In this document: positions 54,271 to 63,705 of the stretch, one piece after another
Numbering within the stretch: position 1 is the first letter of the stretch
Layout: every line of letters starts with the position of its first letter
From: JAXDBM01 sp964460245
GTDB taxonomy: Bacteria > Desulfobacterota > Syntrophia > Syntrophales > Fen-1087
Direction: 5' to 3'
Assembly (NCBI GenBank): GCA_964460245.1
Contig: CAYWTL010000001.1
Span: 3,850 to 67,849, forward strand
DNA: 64,000 nucleotides
Notes under the pieces: model-generated
Database searches by the model: none
The model's input: the letters and a program-made list of their open reading frames with translations, nothing else
What the model was told of the DNA's origin: nothing
Made by a program: the position numbers and the translations under genes

Positions 54271-55431
54271 CTAAAAAAAGTACTTCATCATCACCGGGAT
54301 CGCGATAAAGGTGCCCACGGAGGTCGTCAGGTTCACAATGGCCACGAGCAGGAGAATGCGCGTGATCTTGTTGTGGAAAAAACCTCTCACCGTGGTGACG
54401 TCGTCCTTCAGGTCGAGAAAATCCCGGACCTGCGGCTTGCGAAACGTCGCTTCCGTCAACCCGGCGATCCAGCCCGTGGCGATGAAGGGATGAAGCGTGG
54501 CCAGCGGCGCCGAGAGGGCCGAGGCGAGAACGGTCAGCGGGTGCGCAAGCATAAGAAGGGCGCCGGCCGTCGCGCAGGTCGCCGTAATCAGCGACCAGGA
54601 CCAGATCATGTTCATGCTGGTCTCCCCCCCGGAGTAGAAGAAGCCGGCGACGAACAGGGCGATGACGGCCGCGGAAAATCCCCACCCGAAGAAGCGGGGC
54701 CAGAAGCCCGGCGGCGGGACGGTATTGATCCGGTCGATGTCGATCTCCCTGCCCATGTTTTCCAGAATGCCCGGGATGTGGCCGGCGCCCACCACGGCCA
54801 CGATTTTGCGCCCCGGGCTGCGGCCGATGCGGTGGGCGAGGAACTGGTCCCTCTCGTCGATCAGGGTGGTCTTCAGTTCGGGCATTTTTTCGCCGACCGT
54901 TTTCAGGGCCAGATCGAGGACATCGTGCTGCTTGAGCTTCTCGATCTCCTCCTCGGTGATGTCCTCCCCGACAAAGAGGGACAGGACCATGTCGAAAAGG
55001 AACCTCATCCGGGTCCAGAACCCCATCGTCCGCCAGGCCCGGAGCAGCGTCACGCGGATCTCCCGGTCCGCCAAGACCACCTGCGCCCCGGTTTCACCGG
55101 CCCGCTGAATCGCCCGAATCATCTCCTCGCCGGGGGTAACATGGAAGCGTTCCGCGATCTTCTTCTGAAAGGACATCATCAGCAACTGCGCCAGCAGCAG
55201 AGCCGTCCGGTTTTCCCGGATCACCCGCACGATGTCCGTCTCCTGCCACTTGTCCTTCTGCCGAATGGCTTCGAAGCGGGCCTCGCAGAGTTCCACGCAG
55301 ACCGTGTCCGGCTTCTCCTCCGCGATCACGCGATCGACCAGATCGGCGCTTTCCCTGGAAACATGGGCGGTGCCGACGAGGATGATCTCCCGGCCGTCGA
55401 TGGCCAGGCGATGCACATTTTGATGATCCAA
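54271..55431 (-). CDS. TraB/PrgY-family membrane protein
   Basis: The ~386-aa protein has the TraB signature: IILVGTAHVSRESADLVDRVI, VCVELCEARFEAI and a central VVGAGHIPGI, followed by four or so C-terminal transmembrane helices. Conserved His and Glu residues of the first motifs suggest a metal site. PrgY of Enterococcus inactivates a pheromone; most bacterial members are uncharacterised. The best start is TTG 55431 with AAGGGA upstream; the open frame reaches further into the divergent promoter region. Confidence 0.85.
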   Translation of the reverse strand: MDHQNVHRLAIDGREIILVGTAHVSRESADLVDRVIAEEKPDTVCVELCEARFEAIRQKDKWQETDIVRVIRENRTALLLAQLLMMSFQKKIAERFHVTPGEEMIRAIQRAGETGAQVVLADREIRVTLLRAWRTMGFWTRMRFLFDMVLSLFVGEDITEEEIEKLKQHDVLDLALKTVGEKMPELKTTLIDERDQFLAHRIGRSPGRKIVAVVGAGHIPGILENMGREIDIDRINTVPPPGFWPRFFGWGFSAAVIALFVAGFFYSGGETSMNMIWSWSLITATCATAGALLMLAHPLTVLASALSAPLATLHPFIATGWIAGLTEATFRKPQVRDFLDLKDDVTTVRGFFHNKITRILLLVAIVNLTTSVGTFIAIPVMMKYFF

Positions 55432-55579
55432 CGGAACGTCCCTTCGGAACCGGACCGGAATGGCCCGGAAATTCCGGATTTTTCGACTCGCTACTACCAG
55501 CATTGGTCGGGGTTGTAAAGAGAAATGCAAAAAGGCATGGTCTTTTCGACCGGTTTGCATTAAGGCAAGGGGCATGGAG

Positions 55580-56785
55580 ATGCGGGTGAAAACCGGCGAC
55601 GCCGTGGAAGTTCTGATCGAACGGGTTGCCTTCGGCGGTGAGGGGGTGGGCCGCGTCGGCGCGATGGTCGTTTTCGTCCCCTTCACCGCAGCGGGCGACC
55701 GTGTCGAAATAACGGTGACCGAAACGAAGAGGAGATACGTGAGAGGGAAAATCCGCCGGTTATGCGTCCCCTCCAAGGAAAGGCAGCAGCCCCTCTGCCG
55801 TCATTTCACCGACTGCGGCGGCTGCCGGTACCAGCACATCCGCCATCCGGAACAGGTCCGGATCAAACAATTCCAGGTCGCCGAGCTCTTCGAACGCATC
55901 GGGAAAATGCCCTCCCCGCCTGTGCGGGAGATCATCCCGTCCCCCCTGCCCTTTCACTACCGCGTCAAGGCGGATTACCACCTCGCCCTGCCGCCGGGGC
56001 AACCCCCCATCCTCGGCTTCATGAACGTCTCGAACCGCCGCGTGACCGACATCGACCGCTGCGAGATCGTCGATGATACGATCAACCGGGCCTGCCGCGC
56101 GTTCCGTCAGGACCTGGCGGCGGGCCGGATCGCGAAGCCCCGGGACCGCCAGACCGTCTGGTCCGCGGACACACCCGGCGGGAACGCGGAGGTGATCACG
56201 GATTTCCGCGTTCCTCGGTTCGTCACCCGGACGGTCATGGGGCATCGCCTGCAGGTCCCCTACCGGGGCTTCTTCCAGGCGAACGGGGCCCTTCTTCCGC
56301 GCCTGGTCGCGGCCGTGGTGGAAGCGGCGGACCCGACGGGCCGGGAAACCATAGCCGATGTTCACTGCGGTTCCGGGTTGTTCTCGCTCTTTCTCGCCCC
56401 GCATGCCCGCGCCGTCCACGGCATCGAGTCGGACGGCGAGGCGGTCCATTGCGCCCGCCGGAATCATCGCGAGGCCGGCCTGGCGAATGCCGCTTTCCAT
56501 CGGGGAGACGCAGGGGAAGTGCTGAACGGGATTTTTGTCGCCGGAAAAAGAAAGATCGACATCCTCGTCCTCGATCCGCCGAGAACCGGCTGCGATTCGG
56601 CGCTGCTCTCGGCCCTGGTCGACCTGAGACCGGGAAGAATCGTTTACGTCTCCTGCAACCCGGCAACGCAAGCCCGGGATATCCGTTGTCTGGCGGATCG
56701 GGGCTTCAGGCTGAAATACCTTCAGCCCTTCGACATGTTTTCCCAGACCGCCCACATCGAGGTCGTCGCCCTGCTGGAGCGATAG
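55580..56785 (+). CDS. TrmA/RlmD-family RNA uracil-C5 methyltransferase
   Basis: The ~401-aa enzyme has an N-terminal TRAM domain (VEVLIERVAFGGEGVGRV), the iron-sulfur cysteine set C...CGGCRYQH, and a SAM domain with PYRGFFQANGALLPRL, DVHCGSGLFSLFLA, LDPPRTGCDSALLSAL and the nucleophile Cys in VYVSCNPATQARDI. It methylates U-C5 in rRNA (RlmD/RlmC type) or tRNA. ATG 55580 is 7 bp after AAGGGG; ATG 55574 is closer than ideal. It is divergent from the TraB gene. Confidence 0.9.
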   Translation: MRVKTGDAVEVLIERVAFGGEGVGRVGAMVVFVPFTAAGDRVEITVTETKRRYVRGKIRRLCVPSKERQQPLCRHFTDCGGCRYQHIRHPEQVRIKQFQVAELFERIGKMPSPPVREIIPSPLPFHYRVKADYHLALPPGQPPILGFMNVSNRRVTDIDRCEIVDDTINRACRAFRQDLAAGRIAKPRDRQTVWSADTPGGNAEVITDFRVPRFVTRTVMGHRLQVPYRGFFQANGALLPRLVAAVVEAADPTGRETIADVHCGSGLFSLFLAPHARAVHGIESDGEAVHCARRNHREAGLANAAFHRGDAGEVLNGIFVAGKRKIDILVLDPPRTGCDSALLSALVDLRPGRIVYVSCNPATQARDIRCLADRGFRLKYLQPFDMFSQTAHIEVVALLER

Positions 56786-56909
56786 CGCCTTCCGTCAACA
56801 TCCCTTTTCATATCGGCGGAAAGGCATCTGCCTTTTCCAATCCGTGAAAAACGGCGAGATGCAATCCGTCCCGCTTTTGCAGAATCTCCCCTTCCGTCCG
56901 GGAACCGTT

Positions 56910-57281
56910 TTACGCCGATGGCCTCGGGGGCAGGCCCGGCATCTCACGAGCCTGGGCGACGGTGGCGACCTCGCGGTTCAGCTCTTCGGCGATCCGCTTC
57001 ACCCAGGCCACGACTTGGGCGTTGCTTTTCACCTTCTCCCCTTTCCGGTAGTAGATGTTGTCCTCCATCCCGACCCGGACATGACCGCCCATGATGATGC
57101 CCATGACGTTCATGGGATTCTGGAAAGTGCTGACGCCGATGACGGCAAACATCGAATTCGGCGGCAGATCCAAGGCTAAAACAGTCAGGCTGTGTTTGCC
57201 CGGCGCCAGGATCAGGGGGGGATGATAGCTGAACCCCTCGGGTTTGATGACAGCGACCCGGGTCACGTCGATGTTGTCCAC
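56910..57281 (-). pseudogene. C-terminal fragment of a BKACE (DUF849) beta-keto acid cleavage enzyme
   Basis: The 123-aa frame matches only the last third of ~280-aa BKACE proteins: LPPNSMFAVIGV, GGHVRVGMEDNIYYRKGE and a closing REVATVAQAREMPGL. Full enzymes condense a beta-keto acid with acetyl-CoA in lysine-fermentation-like pathways. The N-terminal TIM barrel with the catalytic Zn site is missing, and an in-frame TAG lies just upstream at the end of the M48 gene. It is therefore a remnant or deletion product rather than an active enzyme. Confidence 0.75.
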
Positions 57282-57326
57282 CTCGATGAAGATTCGGTTC
57301 CGGTCGGGAACCCGTTCGGACCGGCG

Positions 57327-58271
57327 CTATTTCTTGCGAAGTCCCGCGGCCGCCTGCTTGGCTCTACCGAAATCGGCGGTGCTGACCAGCCCTTTCTTTG
57401 CAGGGCTGTTCATGGCCAGTTCGTTCATCTGTTTCACCCGTTCCTCGCTGGGAGGGTGCGTGCTCATCGCATCGGCAAGGCTGCTCAACACGGCTCCGCC
57501 GCTTTTCCTGGCGTTTTTCTCCGTCTCGAGGAGCTTCTCGTAAAATTTCCCGACCTGGTCCTTGTCGTATCCGGCGCCGACCGCATACTTGAAGCCGATG
57601 CGATCCGCTTCCATCTCGTCTTCCCGGGAATTCACCAGGAATGTGTATTTCTGAACGAGCAGGCCGCCGCCCGCACCCAGTGCGCCCCCGATCAATGCCG
57701 CTCTCGCCATGCAGGCGGCGTCTCCGTCCCCGCAGAGCAGCATCCCCAGGCCGAAACCGGCCGCCGCGCCGACGATGCCCCCGCCACCCGCCAGGAGCCA
57801 GGTTTTGTTCTCGGCTTTCTCCATCGCGTACATCCGCTCCGCGGCGTGTCTGGCAACGACGTGTCCGATCTCATGCGAAATGACTCCGGACAGCTCCGCC
57901 TCGTTGGATGCCATGGCAATCAGCGGTGCGGTCACGAACACTTTTCCCGCCGGCATCGCAAATGCGTTGACGGCGGCCACATCGACCACGGCAAACTCAT
58001 AGTGGTAGGGATTGCCCTCCAGGTTGTTCGCCCGGACGATTTTCATGCCGAGATTCGAAACATAATCCTGCAGCTCCCGGTTCCCGGCCGGCGGATAATC
58101 CTTGAGCATCTTCGGAAGCGCCTCTTCCGTCAGCCGGCGCTCGTCCTGCACGGTCATGGGAATTTCCTGCCCCACGTTGCTTCCCTCGCGATAACGCGAA
58201 CTGGTTGCCGGAGCGCAGGAAAGGATTGCCGCAGATGACAACAGGATGAATAAGAGAATCTTCTTTTTCAT
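57327..58271 (-). CDS. M48 family zinc metalloprotease, lipoprotein
   Basis: The 314-aa protein has a signal sequence with a plausible lipobox (AILSC), the zinc motif HEIGHVVARH (~130-139), the third ligand in REDEMEADRIGFKYA and STHPPSEERVKQM, as in BepA/LoiP-type peptidases. A Gly-rich hydrophobic stretch (GGGGIVGAAAGFGLGMLL) is inserted after the active site. It should act in the periplasm in envelope protein quality control. AAGGAG precedes ATG 58271. Confidence 0.9.
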   Translation of the reverse strand: MKKKILLFILLSSAAILSCAPATSSRYREGSNVGQEIPMTVQDERRLTEEALPKMLKDYPPAGNRELQDYVSNLGMKIVRANNLEGNPYHYEFAVVDVAAVNAFAMPAGKVFVTAPLIAMASNEAELSGVISHEIGHVVARHAAERMYAMEKAENKTWLLAGGGGIVGAAAGFGLGMLLCGDGDAACMARAALIGGALGAGGGLLVQKYTFLVNSREDEMEADRIGFKYAVGAGYDKDQVGKFYEKLLETEKNARKSGGAVLSSLADAMSTHPPSEERVKQMNELAMNSPAKKGLVSTADFGRAKQAAAGLRKK

Positions 58272-58378
58272 GGCTAACTCCTTGTGATTCGTTTTCGCAT
58301 TTCCTGTCACGTGATGAGGGTACATTCGTCGAGAGACCCGCGGCTGTCCGCTTCCGCGCACGCCGGAAAATCCCTGTC

Positions 58379-59272
58379 TCACGTCTCCGGGCTTTCCGCG
58401 GAGCGGTCCGCGCTGAAACGGAACTCTTCGAAGCGTCCGCTTTCCAGGTCGACATGTTTCATGATCCGTCTGAAGATCCTCCCGCGACGAAGCAGGATCT
58501 TGAGGACCTCCATCGTCTGAAGGGTGGCGATCAGGGCGGCGGTCACGGCGGGAACGCCCAGGAGCGCTTCCGGCCGTTCCAAGTCCGCTTCAGCCGTCGC
58601 CTCGGCGCCATAGAGCTGCGTAAGGCCCGGATCTCCCGGAAAGACCGTCATGATCCTGCCCTCAAAGCCGGCCAGGGCGCCGTGCACCAAGGGAAGTCCC
58701 CGACGCCGGGCCGCCTCCTGCAGGATGAGGCGATCCGGTACATTGTCCAAGGCATCGACAATCACATCGGCGCCGGTCAGAATCCGATCGATGTTTTCTG
58801 CCTCGATCCTCACCGGATGGGCCATGACCCGGACCCCGGGATTGATGGACGCCACAGCATCCGCAGCCGTCCGTGCCTTCTGCCTTTGCAACGATTCCTG
58901 ACTGCAAAGGACCTGACGGTTGAGATTCGTTTCCTCAAAACAGTCAGGATCCGCCACAATCAGCCGTCCGACGCCGATCCGCGCCAGCAACAGGATGACT
59001 TGCCCGCCCAGCCCTCCCGCGCCGACAACGGCAACCTGCGACTCCGCCAGTTTCAACTGCTCGGCCGGAGAGATGACCGCCCGGTTGCGGATGTAACGGC
59101 AGGGGTAGACGAGGCTTCTCAGGGCTTCCGCATAGACCTCCTGGAGGCTCAGGCTGCACTGACGGGCGATCTCGATGGCAGCACAATCCTCGATGACCTG
59201 AACTTCGCGCCCCGCTGGGTCGGTGATCTTTCTCGCCTTTTCATGAATCCGACGATGGATGCCCGCGTTCAT
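58379..59272 (-). CDS. ThiF/MoeB/HesA-family adenylyltransferase
   Basis: The 297-aa E1-like protein has an unassigned ~70-aa N-terminal part, then the nucleotide-binding VVGAGGLGGQVILLLARIG, the Arg finger in DCFEETNLNRQVL, the catalytic Asp in DVIVDALDNVPDRL, and HGALAGFEGRI. The CxxC zinc pairs of MoeB are not obvious. It probably adenylates the C-terminal Gly-Gly of the MoaD-like protein encoded divergently at 59412 for pterin cofactor synthesis, fitting the adjacent tungsten/molybdenum oxidoreductase. Confidence 0.88.
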   Translation of the reverse strand: MNAGIHRRIHEKARKITDPAGREVQVIEDCAAIEIARQCSLSLQEVYAEALRSLVYPCRYIRNRAVISPAEQLKLAESQVAVVGAGGLGGQVILLLARIGVGRLIVADPDCFEETNLNRQVLCSQESLQRQKARTAADAVASINPGVRVMAHPVRIEAENIDRILTGADVIVDALDNVPDRLILQEAARRRGLPLVHGALAGFEGRIMTVFPGDPGLTQLYGAEATAEADLERPEALLGVPAVTAALIATLQTMEVLKILLRRGRIFRRIMKHVDLESGRFEEFRFSADRSAESPET

Positions 59273-59411
59273 TCCAATCGCACCTGTTTGTTTATTACCA
59301 TAAATTGCCTTTCATCTCCAGGACGGGAAACGACTTCGGAATAAAAAAAGAGGAAAATCCCGCAGAGAAAGGTTAAACTGTGGTTCCAACGCATTGGAAG
59401 GGCAAGCGAGC

Positions 59412-59654
59412 ATGAATATCGAACTGAATCTTTATGCTTCCCTGGCGCGCTACCTTCCCCGCGAAACGGGGGCGCCCCGTAACCAAATCCGGGACGTGGC
59501 CGAGGGAACCACCATTCGGGAACTCCTCCTTCATCTCCGGGTCCCGATGGTCAGAGTCAAGCTGCTGTTTCTGAACGGGCTTCATGCCCATGGCGATGAG
59601 GTCCTGAAGGATGGGGACCGGGTAGGCGTTTTCCCGCCGGTGGCCGGAGGATAG
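59412..59654 (+). CDS. MoaD/ThiS-family sulfur carrier protein
   Basis: The 80-aa beta-grasp protein ends in PPVAGG, the Gly-Gly tail that is adenylated and thiocarboxylated. The pattern LYASLARYLP, IRELLLHL and LKDGDRVGVFPPVAGG is typical of MoaD. It likely donates sulfur to the pterin dithiolene of the tungsten or molybdenum cofactor. ATG 59412 is chosen by family alignment. Its stop lies one base before the convergent 212-aa gene. Confidence 0.88.
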   Translation: MNIELNLYASLARYLPRETGAPRNQIRDVAEGTTIRELLLHLRVPMVRVKLLFLNGLHAHGDEVLKDGDRVGVFPPVAGG

Positions 59655-59655
59655 A

Positions 59656-60294
59656 TCAGACAGTCCGGATTCGCAGATAAACCGGGGAGCCCGTGAAATC
59701 CCGGTGCGGTATTTCCGCGATCCCGATGTTTCTCCCGTCCACCTCGGCTTCGATACATCCATCCCTCCAGTTATTCGACCGGCTCCTGAAGAAATCCGCC
59801 AGAAGCTCCCCATCCACCCAGATCCCCCGCGCCAGAAACACGGGCCCCAGTTCCCGGATCGTCAGGTTGAAGAGCTTCACGATAATCCGGCCATCTGTCC
59901 GCAGGGGCGGCGCCGCACTTTCCACATGGGTGATCTGACTGCGCATTCGGGAATAGTAACCCCCTCTCCTCAGGGTTGCGCCCAGCACGCCGGGCATGGC
60001 GGAAGAAAGGGCAAGCCTCGAACCGTCGCGAACGATGGCGGCATCAATATCATCGACGGGTTTGCCGTTCAGAAATACGGTCTGGATTCTATGTTCGATG
60101 TATTCCACGGACAGGCGGAATTGATCGGAAAGCAACGACCGGACACTGCAGCCGACCTGTATTTTCTGGGTGAACCCTCGCTGCAGGAGCGGAAAAAAGA
60201 AAGGAACAAGGTGAGCCTTGAGGGTCAACCGGACTTGGTTTGCCTGATCCGCATGCTCGGGATGTGGCGGCTCGCCGCTTATCATGGCGTCCAT
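59656..60294 (-). CDS. Unassigned ~212-aa protein of the oxidoreductase cluster
   Basis: I do not know its family name. The sequence has VFLNGKPVDDIDAAIVRDG, ALSSAMPGVLGATLRRGGYYS and IIVKLFNLTIRELGPVFLARG, which looks folded and conserved rather than random. The start is uncertain: ATG 60294 or 60285, as the open frame continues into the end of the oxidoreductase gene. It lies directly downstream of that gene on the same strand and is convergent with the MoaD-like gene, so a role in cofactor handling or as an accessory subunit is plausible. Confidence 0.6.
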   Translation of the reverse strand: MDAMISGEPPHPEHADQANQVRLTLKAHLVPFFFPLLQRGFTQKIQVGCSVRSLLSDQFRLSVEYIEHRIQTVFLNGKPVDDIDAAIVRDGSRLALSSAMPGVLGATLRRGGYYSRMRSQITHVESAAPPLRTDGRIIVKLFNLTIRELGPVFLARGIWVDGELLADFFRSRSNNWRDGCIEAEVDGRNIGIAEIPHRDFTGSPVYLRIRTV

Positions 60295-60358
60295 GACCGA
60301 ATGCGGGATCCGGGAAGTGCGCGCGGCCCCTCCCGATCCCGCAAGTGAAAGTGATCCG

Positions 60359-62095
60359 TCACCAGTTGTAAACCCTGTCCAGATCCTCATCGGCGACCTG
60401 GAAGACGACATTGTGGGGCGGGAGGAGCTCTTTCTTGAAGTACTCCGGCAGGCGGTCCTGTTTACTGGTGAAACCGGCCCGGTTATTGAAGTCCCGCTCC
60501 ATGGTCAGGATCTGCTTGCCCAGCGCGGTCACATCGTCGCCGGTCAGATTGAGTCCGTAGAATGAATTGAGCAGGTCGAGCAGGGCCTGAAAGGTTTCCG
60601 GCTGGTCCAGAAGCGCAAAGGCGATGAAGAGGCACATTCCCGTCGCATCGATCGCCGCCGTAGCGATCTGGAGGTTTCGGGACAGTTCGATCTGCCCTTC
60701 CGCCTTCAGAGGATCGATATATCCCCCCACCTTGAGGACATTCGCAGTGACCGCATAACCGGCCGTGTGATCGGCGCCCATGGTCGACGTGGCATAAGTG
60801 ACGCCCATGCCCTGGATGGCCCGGGGATCGTAGGCCGGCAGGGCCTGGCCTTTGACGACGGGAACCCGTTCCACGCCGAACACCTTGCCGGTCACGGCGG
60901 CGCCGTTCCCCAGAATGCGCCCCAGGGGAGTTCCCCGGCCGACCTCCCTGATGAGACGGATGGCCGCCTCGCCGTCGCCGAATCTCGCCACACCCGCCTC
61001 CATGGCCACGCCGATGGTTGCACCCATTTCAATCGTGTCCAGTCCGTAGTCGTCGTCCAGACGATCGAGCATGGCGATCACATCCAGGTCGTCGATGCCG
61101 CAGTTTGCGCCGTGCGCCCAAACCGTCTCGTATTCTGGCTGCTTCGTCAGGTAACGGCCGTCCTTGTCCATATAAGTGCCGGAGCAGCGTATCGTGCATC
61201 CCCGGTGGCATCCGTGTGTCACCACGCCTCCCCGCGCGACTTCCGTCTCCGCCTCCGTCTCCCCGCTGATGCTGGCCACGCCGGGGAAGCGGCCCCAGAG
61301 GAAGTTGTTCGTGGGATACCCACCCGCCTCGTTGATCACATTCGCCAGCACATTGGTGCCGAAAGCGGGAAGCCCCTCGCCGGTGACCGGGTGCTTGCGA
61401 AGACCCTCGACGAATGCCTTGTTGGCGGCCTTGAATTTATCCGGATCTTTCGGCACGCGGGCCGCCATCCCCGTATCGTCGAGGATGATGACTTTTACGC
61501 CCTTGGCCCCCATGACCGCACCGACACCCCCGCGCCCGGCATGGCGCGTGGGCCGCAGTTCCATGTCCGTAAATGCAATGGATGCGGCGGACATTTTCAT
61601 TTCCCCCGCCGGTCCGATGGAAATGCAGGCAATCCTGTCTCCGAACTCCCCTTTCATTTTTTCAACCAGGTCGTAGTTGCCCAGCATCCGCAGGCTGTTG
61701 TCCGGCGCGATCTTCACGCCGTCCTTGTTGATGAACACCTTGTAGAGATCGCCGTTGCCGGGCTTTCCCTCGAGAATGATGGCGGCGTAGCCGAGCCGGG
61801 CCAGGACCTGGGAAGGCTGGCCTCCCGAATTGGCCTCCTTGATCCCTCCGGTGAGAGGGCTCTTGCAACCCACGGAGATGCGTCCGGACATGGCCGCAAG
61901 CGAGCCACTCAGCATCCCCGGGGCAATGACCAGTTTGTTGTTCTCGCTCAACGGATGGGCCAGCGGGGGAACTTCCCGGGAGATAACAGCGGAAGTCAGC
62001 GCCCGCCCGGCCAACCCTGCGTAAGCACCCGCCTGCTCCACCGTTACTTTGGGACCCCCTTCGGCACTCATGTTGATTCTGAGCAGTTTATCCAT
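60359..62095 (-). CDS. Aldehyde:ferredoxin oxidoreductase (tungsten-pterin enzyme)
   Basis: The 578-aa enzyme has the AOR N-domain (LLRINMS...GRALTSAVI), PTRHAGRGGVGAVMGAKG as a pterin-binding region, and the [4Fe-4S] ligands CHRGCTIRC (~295-303) with a fourth Cys in ATGMCLF (~487). GADHTAGYAVTANV is another pterin contact. It oxidises aldehydes to acids with ferredoxin, or runs in reverse in syntrophic and acetogenic anaerobes. AAAGGAGG precedes ATG 62095. The ThiF- and MoaD-like genes next to it fit its need for a bis-pterin cofactor. Confidence 0.93.
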   Translation of the reverse strand: MDKLLRINMSAEGGPKVTVEQAGAYAGLAGRALTSAVISREVPPLAHPLSENNKLVIAPGMLSGSLAAMSGRISVGCKSPLTGGIKEANSGGQPSQVLARLGYAAIILEGKPGNGDLYKVFINKDGVKIAPDNSLRMLGNYDLVEKMKGEFGDRIACISIGPAGEMKMSAASIAFTDMELRPTRHAGRGGVGAVMGAKGVKVIILDDTGMAARVPKDPDKFKAANKAFVEGLRKHPVTGEGLPAFGTNVLANVINEAGGYPTNNFLWGRFPGVASISGETEAETEVARGGVVTHGCHRGCTIRCSGTYMDKDGRYLTKQPEYETVWAHGANCGIDDLDVIAMLDRLDDDYGLDTIEMGATIGVAMEAGVARFGDGEAAIRLIREVGRGTPLGRILGNGAAVTGKVFGVERVPVVKGQALPAYDPRAIQGMGVTYATSTMGADHTAGYAVTANVLKVGGYIDPLKAEGQIELSRNLQIATAAIDATGMCLFIAFALLDQPETFQALLDLLNSFYGLNLTGDDVTALGKQILTMERDFNNRAGFTSKQDRLPEYFKKELLPPHNVVFQVADEDLDRVYNW

Positions 62096-62578
62096 GATCA
62101 GCCCTCCTTTCTGAACGGATATGCCCATGAATGATTCTTGCGCGCCCTTTTTCGACGGTCATGAATACTTTCTTCGGATATTGCCGGCTCTTTGTTTACC
62201 CTCCTTTCTCATCAGACATTCCGAATCCTGCATGGATGGTTTTCGCTTGAATGCTGCAACCTGCCCCTGTCGGTCTCTGTAAATGACGAGCACTTTGCCT
62301 GCGAAGACAACTCAAGCCTTATTATATATTCAAGATACGCCGATTATTTAAAGTTTCAACATGTCACTTTTGATATATCGCGCTGGCAACCTTTTCACCG
62401 CGGGACGCACATTTGATGGAGATAAATGAGATCCGGAAATTGTCGTGTGGCGTGGCATGTGGCAATTTCCCGTCCTTCAAAACGGGATTGTCGCGAAACA
62501 GGACCGGCTTGTTCACTTTGCACAACACCTGCAACCGATACCGGATGGTCTGACAAGGGATGCGGTTGGAGTTTTTCT
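62096..62578. other. Gene-free leader region of the oxidoreductase gene, with hairpins
   Basis: No coding frame is supported here. An AT-rich part (62310-62380) may hold the promoter for the minus-strand oxidoreductase gene. At 62435-62470 GGAAATTG and CAATTTCC form an inverted repeat around 20 bases. An overlapping hairpin uses CAATTTCCCGT (62463-62473) with ACGGGATTG (62482-62490). The two structures exclude each other. Confidence 0.45.
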
Positions 62579-63328
62579 TCAGAGATCCAAAACCAGTTCG
62601 TCCATGGCGGCAACGGTTTCCGGAAAGGTCTTGCGGGCCGCGTCTTCGGATGCCTTTCGCTCCGCCAGGGTCGCGTAGTTCGGCGCCGCGAAGTGCGTCA
62701 GCACGAGCCTTTTCGCCCCTGCCTCGACGGCGATTCGCGCGGCCGTCTCCGGGTTCAGATGGGGCCAACTCTCGAGGTCTTCACCGCTTTTGTGTGCACA
62801 CTCCGTGATCAGCAGATCGGCGGACCGGGCCAGTTCCACGGCATTGGCGCAGTAGCCCGTATCGGGGCAATAGGCGACGACCCTGTCCTCGAGCCCCATC
62901 CGGAACCCCAGCGTCAGGCCGCTGTGGAGAAGGGGCTTCACCGCCACCGGGAAGGGCAGCCGGCCGGAGTCTTCCGGAAGTTCATACACCTCGGTCGCGA
63001 AGGGAAGGCGGTTCAGGCTTACCGTGAAAGGACTGTTGACAATCGTTTCGATCACCTGGCGTGTTCCCGCGGGGCCACAAATGGTCAAACCCTTTGGAAA
63101 ACGCATCCGGACGAGCACATGCAACCCGTAAATATGATCCAGATGAAAATGGCTGATGAGCAGGATGGCCGGCCTTTCGTCGCCCGCCGGCACATGCCGG
63201 TCGATCTTGTGGAATCCGCTGCCCGCATCGAGGATGATGTCGCGGTCCCCGGTACGGATGAGCGTGCAGATGGTATTGCCCGTCTCCGTATCGTACCAGC
63301 CGTTCGTTCCCAGAAAAATGACCTTCAA
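62579..63328 (-). CDS. MBL-fold hydrolase, RNase Z-like
   Basis: The 249-aa protein has the metal motif SHFHLDHIYG (~58-67), VAYCPDTGY with the bridging Asp, LLITECAH and VLTHFA, in the order of RNase Z/ElaC-like and related MBL hydrolases. It is shorter than RNase Z and lacks the exosite arm, so tRNA 3' processing is unlikely and the substrate is unknown. It is on the same strand as the oxidoreductase gene but separated from it by 483 bp. Confidence 0.87.
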   Translation of the reverse strand: MKVIFLGTNGWYDTETGNTICTLIRTGDRDIILDAGSGFHKIDRHVPAGDERPAILLISHFHLDHIYGLHVLVRMRFPKGLTICGPAGTRQVIETIVNSPFTVSLNRLPFATEVYELPEDSGRLPFPVAVKPLLHSGLTLGFRMGLEDRVVAYCPDTGYCANAVELARSADLLITECAHKSGEDLESWPHLNPETAARIAVEAGAKRLVLTHFAAPNYATLAERKASEDAARKTFPETVAAMDELVLDL

Positions 63329-63402
63329 ATCCCCCCCCTCGCCTGTCCGATCAATCCTGTCCGCTGCGAAGGAACGGGCCTGCCGGCATGGAAGCTCTTT
63401 TT

Positions 63403-63705
63403 CTACCGTTCTCCCAGGATGATCTTTCGGGCTTTTTCAAATATTTCCGTTCGGAATCCGTAATAGCCGGGAATGGTCTGATTCAGATATTTATGGGTGT
63501 ACTGGCTGTCGTACAGGAGCATCCGCTCGAATTCCGACGCCTTTCCCAAGGGTTCGAGCTGACGGGATACCTCGGCATTGAAAATCTCCTCCAGTTTCGC
63601 GGCATATTCTTCGGCCAGCCTGCCGCGTCGCTCCCCATCGAGCGGCCCCAGCTTGCCCGCTTCCTCCAGCTCGGCAATCCAGGACAGCGCTGTTTCCCGG
63701 AACAT
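63403..63705 (-). CDS. Small helical protein of unknown function (100 aa)
   Basis: A Glu/Leu/Arg-rich, probably all-helical soluble protein (WIAELEEAGKLGPLDGERRG, ending FEKARKIILGER). AAGGAGA precedes the ATG, and codon use matches neighbouring genes, so it is likely real. It is 74 bp upstream of the MBL hydrolase gene on the same strand. I do not recognise the family. Confidence 0.7.
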   Translation of the reverse strand: MFRETALSWIAELEEAGKLGPLDGERRGRLAEEYAAKLEEIFNAEVSRQLEPLGKASEFERMLLYDSQYTHKYLNQTIPGYYGFRTEIFEKARKIILGER

